Shown: positions 1 to 5,360, counted from the stretch's first letter. The stretch: DNA of 5,360 bases from Bryobacterales bacterium (GCA_003517725.1 DOZZ01000260.1:30322-35681); one strand, 5' to 3'. Numbers and translations: made by a program. Notes: generated from the sequence alone by a model not told the origin.

Positions 1-584
1 ACGGCGCCATCATGATGGTGGACGACGCGCACGCGTCGGGCGTGCTGGGCCGCAATGGCCGCGGCACAATTGACCACTTCGGCCTGCACGGCCGCGTGGA
101 TATTCAGGTGGGCACGCTATCGAAAGCCGTCGGCGTGCTGGGCGGCTACGTCTGCGGCAGCCGCGATCTGATCGAGTATCTGTATCACCGGGCGCGGCCG
201 TTTCTGTTTTCCACCTCGCATCCGCCTGCCGTGGCAGCCGCGTGCCTGGCCGCTTTCGACGTGCTGGAGCAGGAGCCCGAGCGCATCGATAGTTTGTGGA
301 ACAACACGCGCTACTTCAAAACCGGCTTGCAGCAAGCGGGCTTTGACACCGGCGCGAGCGAGACGCCGATCGTACCGGTGATGATTGGCGATGCCGCCCG
401 CGCGCACCAGTTCTCGAAAGCGCTGTTCGAGCGCGGCGTGCTGGCCACCGGCATCGGCTTTCCCACCGTGCCCGAGGGTAAGGCGCGCATCCGAACCATC
501 CTGAACGCCATGCATACCCCGGCGGAACTTGACCGTGCACTCGAGGCATTCACCGAAGTCGGGCGCGCCATGAAAGTGCTCTGA
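1..584 (+). CDS. kbl: Glycine C-acetyltransferase (2-amino-3-ketobutyrate CoA ligase), C-terminal part
   Basis: This is a cytoplasmic PLP enzyme of the alpha-oxoamine synthase family. It interconverts 2-amino-3-ketobutyrate plus CoA with glycine plus acetyl-CoA, the second step of threonine catabolism after threonine dehydrogenase. The reading frame is open from the window edge (codons in phase with base 3), so the N-terminal half is missing and the first in-frame ATG at 12 is internal. Visible motifs are VDDAHASG (Asp and His that contact the PLP ring, codons 21-32), GTLSKAVG with the PLP Schiff-base lysine at 123-125, RPFLFSTS, and the C-terminal FPTVPEGKARIR. The GTLSKA-G-xGGYV stretch, the ETPIVPV stretch and the AMHT segment near the end resemble Bacillus-type Kbl more than BioF, which is the main alternative. 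The stop is TGA at 582-584. The upstream partner (often tdh) would lie outside the window. Confidence 0.85.
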   Translation, partial: GAIMMVDDAHASGVLGRNGRGTIDHFGLHGRVDIQVGTLSKAVGVLGGYVCGSRDLIEYLYHRARPFLFSTSHPPAVAAACLAAFDVLEQEPERIDSLWNNTRYFKTGLQQAGFDTGASETPIVPVMIGDAARAHQFSKALFERGVLATGIGFPTVPEGKARIRTILNAMHTPAELDRALEAFTEVGRAMKVL

Positions 585-608
585 CACCTTTTGCGGACAC
601 CTTTTGCG
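583..608. repeat. Perfect 13-bp tandem duplication on the kbl stop codon
   Basis: The 13-mer gacaccttttgcg occurs twice head to tail, at 583-595 and 596-608, with no mismatch. The first copy begins inside the TGA stop of kbl, so the second copy lies wholly in the intergenic region. Each copy carries a TTGCG element that could serve as a weak -35 for the following gene. The absence of mismatches suggests a recent slippage duplication. Confidence 0.9.
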
Positions 609-617
609 AGTTAAAAT
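591..617 (+). promoter_or_regulatory. Weak candidate promoter for the OmpA-family lipoprotein gene
   Basis: TAAAAT at 612-617 matches a sigma-70 -10 at five of six positions. The best upstream partner is TTGCGG at 591-596, with a short 15-bp spacer. The second repeat copy gives TTGCGA at 604-609, which could instead pair with TATCGT at 629-634 at a long 19-bp spacing. Neither arrangement is optimal. A promoter is nevertheless expected in this 92-bp gap, because the downstream gene has its own Shine-Dalgarno and terminator and is functionally unrelated to kbl. Confidence 0.3.
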
Positions 618-676
618 GTTGTAAGGCGTATCGTAACGGCAACTCGTTTGCTAGCGACAGGTAAGGAGATCACTCT

Positions 677-1441
677 ATGAACCGAATTCTTCCCGTGGCC
701 GTAGCTTCACTCTCTTTACTCGGGGCAGGCTGCGCCACCAAGAAATACGTGCGTAACACGGTCGACCCGGTGCGCGATCAGGTTCAGCAGGTTGCAACGC
801 AGACCAATCAACACGGCAATGACATCGCGCAAGCCCGTAAAGATATGGAACGCGACGAAACGCTGTTGAACGCTACCAAAGAAAAAGCCGACTCAGCGGA
901 TACCCACGCGGGCGAGGCGATGAGCAAGGCCGGGGACGCTATGAACAAGGCCGGAGACGCGCTGGCCAAGTCCGATAAGAACACTCAGGATCTGGGCGAG
1001 TTGCGCCAAACGGTTGCCAATCTGGACGACTATAAGGTCGCCGGCGAAGACGCAATTCAGTTTGGTTTCAACAAGTCGAAGCTGACCAACGACTCGATGG
1101 AGAAGTTGGACAAACTGGCCTCGGATGCCTCCGCCATGAAGCGGTACTTCATTGCTGTGGAAGGCTTCACCGATCGGTCGGGCAGCGCGGATTACAATAT
1201 GCAACTGAGCCGCAAGCGCGCCGACCAAGTGGTGCAGTATCTGATTGCCAAGCATGGCGTACCGCTGTTCCGGGTACACGAAATCGGACTCGGCAAACTG
1301 ATGCCGGCCGACGAGGGCCATGGCCGCCAAGCTAACGCCAAGAACCGTCGCGTGACCGTTACGGTATACAGCGCCGATTCGCAGGTCCGTGCGATGAACA
1401 CTGCGCCGACGACTCCTGAGACGTCCTCACTGAACCGCTAA
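677..1441 (+). CDS. OmpA-family peptidoglycan-associated lipoprotein
   Basis: This is a 254-residue envelope protein predicted to be lipid-anchored and to bind peptidoglycan non-covalently. Residues 1-18 form a signal peptide ending in LLGAG before Cys19; the lipobox is slightly atypical, with Gly at -3. Residues about 30-120 are charged and probably helical, and include three AGxAxxK heptads (78-98). The OmpA domain covers about 125-232. It contains FTDRSGSADYN and LSRKRADQVVQYL, in which Asp166 and Arg181 have the same 15-residue spacing as the diaminopimelate-binding Asp/Arg pair of OmpA proteins, followed by KNRRV near the end. A short polar Thr/Ser-rich tail follows. The domain order is that of Pal/OmpA-type stabilisers, not a beta-barrel porin. 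The start is fixed by AAGGAG at 663-668, eight bases before ATG. A strong terminator follows, so it is probably monocistronic. It resembles Acidobacteriota OmpA/MotB lipoproteins; the exact paralogue is unknown. Confidence 0.9.
   Translation: MNRILPVAVASLSLLGAGCATKKYVRNTVDPVRDQVQQVATQTNQHGNDIAQARKDMERDETLLNATKEKADSADTHAGEAMSKAGDAMNKAGDALAKSDKNTQDLGELRQTVANLDDYKVAGEDAIQFGFNKSKLTNDSMEKLDKLASDASAMKRYFIAVEGFTDRSGSADYNMQLSRKRADQVVQYLIAKHGVPLFRVHEIGLGKLMPADEGHGRQANAKNRRVTVTVYSADSQVRAMNTAPTTPETSSLNR
908..970 (+). repeat. Three in-frame 21-bp repeats encoding AGxAxxK heptads
   Basis: Codons 78-98 of the OmpA-family lipoprotein encode AGEAMSK, AGDAMNK and AGDALAK. The nucleotide copies are diverged, so the heptad is conserved mainly at protein level. 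The Ala-rich spacing with alternating charge fits a helical or coiled-coil spacer of the Lpp type between the lipid anchor and the peptidoglycan-binding domain. Confidence 0.8.
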
Positions 1442-1457
1442 CAGCCGTTTACAAGTC

Positions 1458-1489
1458 GGGACGGAGCAAGGCGCTCCGTCCCTTTTTTT
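1458..1489 (+). terminator. Strong Rho-independent terminator after the OmpA-family gene
   Basis: GGGACGGAGC (1458-1467) pairs perfectly with GCTCCGTCCC (1473-1482) around a five-base AAGGC loop, followed directly by seven T residues (1483-1489). The stem starts 17 bases after the TAA stop. It is directional for the plus strand: no T-run follows the hairpin when read on the minus strand, so it should not efficiently end the convergent operon. Confidence 0.95.
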
Positions 1490-1534
1490 GCGCAGTACGT
1501 ACTTTTTTCCTCAGTTCCAATCCTTTTTTTCCCT

Positions 1535-2818
1535 CTAATGACTGGCCAACAGCGGCGCGCTGGGTAACATCGCGCTCAGATTTCCCTCGGCGTCGAACTC
1601 CAGCGGCATGGGCCCGTCCAAAATCTCCAGCAGCGGGTTGGCCTTGATCTCGTCGATCAGGTTTTCGGTCAGCACGATGGGGCTCAGCTCCATGGTGTTG
1701 CGGATCCAACCGATGCGCAGCTCCGCCTTCGAAAACTTACCGACGCTGGGCGCCAGCTGGTCGAGGCACTCGCGATCGCTAGCGAAATGAATGGGCGTCT
1801 TCACCGCGGGCAACGCGGACGAAGTCAGTGCATTGATATACGTGGACGTCCACTCGACGTGAGACACCAGTCGATCCGTCACCATGTCGGCCAGGCCAAA
1901 GCCGGACGCGTTGCCGTAACTCAGCTCCGACAGATCACGCACGAAGATGCGCTGAATTTTGGGCGCTCCGTGCCAGTTGTTTTTGTCACCGTGCACGCCG
2001 CGGTTGACGATCTTGGTGTCCATGCCGGCGCCCGAGATATTTTTACCGATCTCGTCCAGGATCAAAATGTCCAGATCCATGGGAATGCGCGGCATCCAGG
2101 TTTTAACGCGCGCCAGTAGCTCGCGCTCGCGCTGCTCCATCACTTCCACGGGTAGCGCGTGCAACTCGGCCGTGTTGTGATAGGCGTCTTCCAGAATGGC
2201 GAGGCCGCCGAGAATCTTGCCCGACCCGAGAATCGCGCGGCCGATACTCTCGATGGTATGGCCCAGCCCATGTTTATAACCGAAGGTGTGATAGTGCTGC
2301 GCGCCGGCGAACTTGCCGAGCCCGATGGCCATCATCTTGAATAAGCCGCTCTCGATGGGACCTTCGAAATCAGTGTGCCACTTGACGCGGCCGCACAGCA
2401 TTACGCCATGGCTCTCGAAGGCGTTGCGGTCCATGTAGGTCTGGATGCCTTCGGCGGTGCGCGCCACCGGCGCCACGTCGAGCGAACTGCGCACCGGGCA
2501 GCCCATGGTCTCTTCAATGATGCCGTAGTGCGCCAGCACATCGGCCTGGCCTTCGGCAGTGGCGGCCCCATGGCTGCCCATGGCCGGAAAAATAAACGGC
2601 TTCATGCCGGCATTGTTCCAATAAGCCACGATCGCGCGAACGATGGTGGCCAGGTTGGTAATGCCGCGGCTGCCCACGCCGATCGCGACGCTCGAGCCCG
2701 GCTCCAGCCGCGACGCGAAACCCGCGCCGGCCAGCTGTTGCGCCACTGTCCCGGGAATATCCTCTAATGTGTGCTGCGGAAAATTTTGCCTAACGGCGTA
2801 GACTTTTGAATAGTTCAT
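1535..2818 (-). CDS. Lactate-racemase-like (LarA/DUF2088 family) protein
   Basis: This 427-residue protein has about the usual length of LarA, a nickel-pincer-nucleotide (NPN) dependent 2-hydroxyacid racemase. Visible motifs are VGSRGI (Arg51), PAMGSHGAATAEGQ (His83), VKWHTDFEGP (His148), SGLFKMMAIGLGK (Lys161) and GAQHYHTFG (His175/His177). As I recall for L. plantarum LarA, Arg75, His108, His174, Lys184 and His200 line the active site, and Lys184 and His200 hold the cofactor. The spacings here are similar (Arg51-His83 is 32, Lys161-His177 is 16), so an NPN-type site is plausible but inferred. The C-terminal half has an LDILILDEIGKNISGAGMD segment. I chose ATG 2816-2818, which overlaps the stop of the upstream gene as ATGA; a longer in-frame reading to 2920 would run back into that gene. 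The sequence before ATG is only weakly Shine-Dalgarno-like (GGTGG), consistent with translational coupling. The substrate is unknown, and larB/C/E cofactor genes are not in the window. Confidence 0.75.
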   Translation of the reverse strand: MNYSKVYAVRQNFPQHTLEDIPGTVAQQLAGAGFASRLEPGSSVAIGVGSRGITNLATIVRAIVAYWNNAGMKPFIFPAMGSHGAATAEGQADVLAHYGIIEETMGCPVRSSLDVAPVARTAEGIQTYMDRNAFESHGVMLCGRVKWHTDFEGPIESGLFKMMAIGLGKFAGAQHYHTFGYKHGLGHTIESIGRAILGSGKILGGLAILEDAYHNTAELHALPVEVMEQRERELLARVKTWMPRIPMDLDILILDEIGKNISGAGMDTKIVNRGVHGDKNNWHGAPKIQRIFVRDLSELSYGNASGFGLADMVTDRLVSHVEWTSTYINALTSSALPAVKTPIHFASDRECLDQLAPSVGKFSKAELRIGWIRNTMELSPIVLTENLIDEIKANPLLEILDGPMPLEFDAEGNLSAMLPSAPLLASH

Positions 2819-3717
2819 CCGGCCACCACGGTTCGTTCCTTTAGTAGATGAGCGACAAAATCGCGACTGCTCTCGACCAGTTCCCAGCTGCCCGCCCAGA
2901 AACACATATCGATACACCACCAGTCTATGTTAGGCACGGCGAGCAGTCGCGGCATCAGGCTGTGGAAGTCCAGATGACCCTGTCCGAAGGGCCGGTGGGT
3001 ACTGGTTTCATCGCCATGGAGCGTGCCGTCATTATCGATCAGGTGGATCGCGCCGATGCGTCCGTCGAGCTTCCGCAGCAACTCTTCGACGCCGCCGATC
3101 AGCACGTCTTTCGCGCCGTGCTGGCGCGCTCCGACCACGGCGCACATGTAAGCGTGCGCGGTGTCGAACAAGATCCGGAAGTTGGGATGTCCCACGCGCT
3201 GGTGCATGCCGATGATCTCGGAAGGTTTGTTGAACAGAAACCCCGGCTCAAACTCCCACACCATGCGAACACCCTCGTCGGAGGCGATCTGCGCGGCTTT
3301 GCGCCACAGCGCCGCCATGCGGTCGAAAGTCGCGTGATACTGGCGGTCCGCCACGGATCCGGGGGCGGCCACGGAATCAACGCGAATCGACGGGCTGCCG
3401 ATGTCCCGGCATAGTTCCACCTGCCGCGCAAAAAGATCGAGATAGCGCTGCTGGTTGCCGTCGTCGGCGGGATTAACGCTGGACAAATCCGCGGCAAAGC
3501 CCGAAATGCCCAATCCGTAGTGCTGCAGAAAAGCAGCCAGCTCGCGCCGCGACGACGGGTCCGGATAGTTCTCAAGCGTGACGTGCGGCGGGAACCCGCA
3601 GAGTTCGATGCCGTCATAGCCGGCAGCGGCGAGCCGTTTCACCGTGGCGTCGAGAGGCACAGGGTTTTCGGCGTACGGCCCAAACGAGAAGGCCCAACTG
3701 CCGAGAGAAATCTTCAT
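2815..3717 (-). CDS. Sugar phosphate isomerase/epimerase-like TIM-barrel protein
   Basis: This is a 300-residue cytoplasmic protein of the xylose-isomerase-like / AP endonuclease 2 superfamily. These are metal-dependent (beta/alpha)8 enzymes that isomerise or epimerise sugars and sugar acids. Seen in order are the N-terminal strand KISLGSWAF, AAGYDGIELCGFP (residues 31-43), WEFEPGF (Glu155), ILFDTAHAY (Asp185, His188), AIHLIDNDG (His225, Asp228), FGQGHLDF (244-251) and WCIDMCF (Asp270). Glu155, Asp185 and His225, with an acidic residue near the last strand, fit the family's divalent-metal ligand pattern; that the fourth ligand is Asp270 is my inference. The start ATG 3715-3717 has a perfect AAGGAG (3725-3730) seven bases upstream. 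Its TGA overlaps the ATG of the LarA-like gene (ATGA at 2815-2818), so the two are one operon with coupled translation. There is no signal peptide. The specific substrate cannot be assigned. Confidence 0.85.
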   Translation of the reverse strand: MKISLGSWAFSFGPYAENPVPLDATVKRLAAAGYDGIELCGFPPHVTLENYPDPSSRRELAAFLQHYGLGISGFAADLSSVNPADDGNQQRYLDLFARQVELCRDIGSPSIRVDSVAAPGSVADRQYHATFDRMAALWRKAAQIASDEGVRMVWEFEPGFLFNKPSEIIGMHQRVGHPNFRILFDTAHAYMCAVVGARQHGAKDVLIGGVEELLRKLDGRIGAIHLIDNDGTLHGDETSTHRPFGQGHLDFHSLMPRLLAVPNIDWWCIDMCFWAGSWELVESSRDFVAHLLKERTVVAG

Positions 3718-3816
3718 AGTGCTACTCCTTGTGCTTCACTCCAGCGGGTGGGGCGGTAGGCGGAGGTGACAGACGCTGGCAAATCTGGCGGACACGCATT
3801 GAAAGTGGCTCAAACG

Positions 3817-3844
3817 ATCATATAACCTGTGGCGGCCGGGGCAA
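3817..3844 (-). promoter_or_regulatory. Candidate sigma-70 promoter of the isomerase/LarA-like operon
   Basis: On the minus strand, TTGCCC (complement of 3839-3844) and TATGAT (complement of 3817-3822) are separated by 16 bp, about 100 bp upstream of the isomerase ATG. The -10 matches TATAAT at four of six positions and the -35 matches TTGACA at four of six. The -35 overlaps a small GGGGC/GCCCC inverted repeat (3838-3849). It lies just beside the IS110 remnant, so it might derive from the element. No alternative with two better boxes was seen in the gap. Confidence 0.35.
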
Positions 3845-3869
3845 GCCCCAAACGGCCTCGCGTCATATA

Positions 3870-4220
3870 AGGATTTTTGATCTGCTGCATGGACGGTCGA
3901 TTACAGCGGGGCGCTCCTGGAAGGCCCAAGACGGGACGTTCCCCGCGGACCTGGAAAGGATGCGGCAGTGGCTGCGGGAAGCTGGGCGCCAGCACGTTTT
4001 GATGGAAAGCACCGGGTCGTACGGGAAGCCGATTTTCAACGTACTGGAAGAGCAGATGAGCTATCCACTGGCATTCCGTATCAAGAGCCAGATCTGGAGG
4101 TCATCGATGAACGCAAAGGACAACGCCTCGTTCGGCATCACATCCGCTGCCTGGGTCGGCGGTGCAGCGGAGGGAGTGCAAGTTGTTGGCGGGAGGCGAA
4201 ATATTGTGGGACCGTGAGAA
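3870..4220 (+). pseudogene. Decayed IS110-family transposase (recombinase) remnant
   Basis: IS110-family enzymes are DEDD-type, RuvC-like recombinases. From about 3873, one frame (in phase with 3729) reads IFDLLHGRSITA, like the IS110 opening GIDVHK-S-, then ERMRQWLREAG and VLMESTGSYGKPIFNVLEEQ. The glutamate of the conserved ESTG motif is codon 4005-4007. Similarity fades after about 4060. The next frame then reads a basic helical stretch, RLVRHHIRCLGRR, and WREAK (about 4116-4205). This is loosely like the coiled-coil linker and WRE segment of IS110 proteins, suggesting an internal deletion plus a frameshift. The KTDxKD region and the entire C-terminal transposase domain with its serine are absent. 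There is no convincing start codon or Shine-Dalgarno. The N-terminal assignment is fairly secure from motif order; the second-frame part and both ends are tentative. Confidence 0.7.
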
Positions 4221-4240
4221 CTGGACGACGGTCGATACCA

Positions 4241-5206
4241 ATGCTGACTGAAAAGATGCCGATCCGGTTCATCGACCGCGATGAAGTCGCCCGCCGACTC
4301 ACCTACGACCTCTGCATTCCCATCGTGCGCGACGCCATGATCGCCTTCTCGCGGGGCGAAACCAAACAGCTTTTGCGGTCGATTCTGCCATTATCCGAGG
4401 GCCGCCTGTTCGGCGTAATGCCGGGCGCACTGGGCGCGCATGCGCCCTTCGGGGCCAAGCTCATCTCGGTCTTCCAGGGGAATTCGGCGCCGGGTCAACA
4501 ATCTCACCAGGGCCTGGTCATCCTCTTCGATCCCGAGACCGGCGCTCCTGTCTGCGTGGTCCACGCCGGCGAGATCACGGCCATCCGGACCGCGGCTGCC
4601 AGCGCGGTGGCCACTGCGGCACTGGCGCGGCCCGACGCCCAGCGCCTTGCCCTGATCGGCTGCGGTGAACAGGCCGCCACTCACATGCGAGCCATCGCCA
4701 AGGTGCGCCGCCTGGAATCGATTGTAGTTTGGGGCCGCTCGCCGGAACGCGCGCGGGCTTTCGCGGAACGCTGTCAAGCACAACTCAGCATCCCGATCGC
4801 CACCGCCGCGAGCGTGGAGGAGGCGGTGTGCCACGCAGATATCGTCTGCACGGTGACGTCGGCAACCGAGCCGGTGCTGAAGGGTACCTGGGTTCGGCCC
4901 GGCACGCACGTGAACCTGGTTGGTTCCAGCTATGCCGGCCCGGCCGAGGTCGACAACGACCTGGTGGTTCGCTCGCGGTTCATCGCCGACAGCCGCGAAG
5001 GCATTCTGCGGCAGGGAGCGGAGTTTCTGCGCGCCAGGGAAGCCGGCCTGGTGGGAGACGACCACATCGTGGCCGAGATTGGGCAGGTATTGGCGGGCGA
5101 GATTGCAGGGCGGCGCTCGCCCGAGGAGATCACGGTGTATAAATCGATTGGCCACGTGGTGCAAGATCTGGCGAGCGCCTGGGCACTTTACTCGCAGCGG
5201 GAGTAA
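4241..5206 (+). CDS. Ornithine cyclodeaminase / mu-crystallin family NAD(P)-dependent enzyme
   Basis: This complete 321-residue protein belongs to a family that includes ornithine cyclodeaminase, archaeal-type alanine dehydrogenase and cyclic ketimine reductases. Visible are LLRSILP (Arg46), FGAKLISVF (Lys73), GEITAIRTAAASAVAT (Arg116), the Rossmann motif IGCGEQAATH (139-148), IVVWGRSPERA ending strand beta-2, and VNLVGSSYAGPAEVD (225-238). Arg46, Lys73 and Arg116 match the substrate-binding Arg/Lys/Arg set of the family. The GAD motif that, as I recall, supplies the catalytic Asp in true ornithine cyclodeaminase reads GSS here, so a reductase or amino-acid dehydrogenase role is more likely. 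Arg166-Ser167 after beta-2, with no acidic residue, hints at NADP(H). The start is uncertain: ATG 4241 or ATG 4256 (316 residues), neither with a good Shine-Dalgarno. The frame also stays open upstream to 3968 through the IS remnant, but that part shows no family similarity. Confidence 0.88.
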   Translation: MLTEKMPIRFIDRDEVARRLTYDLCIPIVRDAMIAFSRGETKQLLRSILPLSEGRLFGVMPGALGAHAPFGAKLISVFQGNSAPGQQSHQGLVILFDPETGAPVCVVHAGEITAIRTAAASAVATAALARPDAQRLALIGCGEQAATHMRAIAKVRRLESIVVWGRSPERARAFAERCQAQLSIPIATAASVEEAVCHADIVCTVTSATEPVLKGTWVRPGTHVNLVGSSYAGPAEVDNDLVVRSRFIADSREGILRQGAEFLRAREAGLVGDDHIVAEIGQVLAGEIAGRRSPEEITVYKSIGHVVQDLASAWALYSQRE

Positions 5207-5255
5207 GTAAGCCTGAGACGTGATCTGATCTTTTGGCGGGCGCACAAGACAATTA

Positions 5256-5285
5256 CGCGCGTCCACTAGTGGAGTGCTTCGCGCG
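5256..5285 (+). other. GC-rich hairpin after the OCD-family gene, possible weak terminator
   Basis: CGCGCG at 5256-5261 can pair with CGCGCG at 5280-5285. Inside it, CACT (5264-5267) pairs with AGTG (5273-5276) around a five-base loop, leaving a small asymmetric internal loop. Only three T residues follow (5287-5289), so it would be a poor intrinsic terminator. The same stretch contains the perfect 12-bp palindrome tccactagtgga (5262-5273), an alternative fold or a protein-binding site. It lies 50 bases past the TAA stop. Confidence 0.35.
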
Positions 5286-5287
5286 CT

Positions 5288-5330
5288 TTGACCTTTATCG
5301 TCAACGTGGGCGGGCACTTGTTGGGATAAT
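5288..5330 (+). promoter_or_regulatory. Promoter-like sequence near the right edge (extended -10 and inverted repeat)
   Basis: TGGGATAAT at 5322-5330 has the form of an extended -10 (TGn followed by GATAAT). No -35 is visible at the right distance. Upstream, TTGAC (5288-5292) and GTCAA (5300-5304) form a 5-bp inverted repeat with a 7-bp spacer, an arrangement compatible with a small operator. No open reading frame begins before the window ends, so any gene served lies outside. Confidence 0.2.
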
Positions 5331-5360
5331 GCCGAGGGGACAAAGCTCTTTTTTCACGGC

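Noticed and set aside
117..587. Minus-strand open frame of 156 codons opposite kbl
   Set aside because: Antisense shadow of a well-conserved PLP enzyme; no motif, no ribosome site and Arg/His-rich composition.
1494..1503. Palindrome agtacgtact followed by a T-run as a second terminator
   Set aside because: The palindrome leaves no room for a stable loop, so it cannot form a useful terminator hairpin.
2819..2920. N-terminal extension of the LarA-like protein starting at 2920
   Set aside because: It would overlap the upstream isomerase by about 100 bp and adds 34 residues with no family similarity. The ATGA overlap start gives the usual LarA length.
2848..3414. Plus-strand open frame of 188 codons opposite the TIM-barrel gene
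   Set aside because: Lies inside a gene with conserved metal-ligand motifs on the other strand and has no recognisable domain.
3729..3869. Start of the IS110 remnant protein at ATG 3729
   Set aside because: The first 47 or so residues show no IS110 similarity, and this ATG overlaps the complement of the isomerase ribosome-binding site. It is a chance open stretch.
4391..5317. Long open frame (308 codons) on the minus strand opposite the OCD-family gene
   Set aside because: It is fully antisense to a gene with clear family motifs, and its composition is the Arg/Gly/His-rich type typical of GC-rich antisense shadows. No domain is recognisable.

Overview
The window is about 60% GC and looks chromosomal. 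It most likely comes from an Acidobacteriota-like soil or environmental bacterium. This rests on the overall gene style: an OmpA-type lipoprotein with a long helical spacer, a Bacillus/Acidobacteria-like Kbl, and a LarA-like DUF2088 enzyme beside a TIM-barrel isomerase. There is no rRNA or marker gene, so the taxonomic call is an inference.

Layout. Positions 1-584 (+) hold the 3' end of kbl (2-amino-3-ketobutyrate CoA ligase, threonine/glycine metabolism). A perfect 13-bp tandem duplication sits on its stop codon. Positions 677-1441 (+) hold a complete lipoprotein with a C-terminal OmpA peptidoglycan-binding domain, with a good Shine-Dalgarno and a strong intrinsic terminator (1458-1489). A short T-tract-rich gap separates it from a convergent two-gene minus-strand operon. 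That operon reads from a sugar-phosphate isomerase/epimerase-like TIM barrel (3717-2815) into a lactate-racemase-like (LarA/DUF2088) protein (2818-1535). The two genes share a 4-bp ATGA stop/start overlap. Positions 3718-4240 are a 523-bp intergenic stretch occupied mostly by a decayed, frameshifted IS110-family transposase remnant. Positions 4241-5206 (+) hold a complete ornithine cyclodeaminase/mu-crystallin family NAD(P)-dependent enzyme. The last 154 bp contain a GC-rich hairpin and weak promoter-like sequence but no gene.

How the genes may work together. The minus-strand pair is the most interesting part. A LarA-fold protein keeps plausible equivalents of the nickel-pincer-cofactor lysine and histidines, and it is translationally coupled to a metal-dependent isomerase/epimerase. 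Together they suggest a small pathway acting on a hydroxyacid or sugar acid whose substrate cannot be read from the sequence. Kbl and the OCD-family protein both act on amino-acid-type substrates, but they are separated from that operon by strand, a terminator and the IS remnant, so a shared pathway is not supported. No defence system, CRISPR array, tRNA or rRNA was seen.
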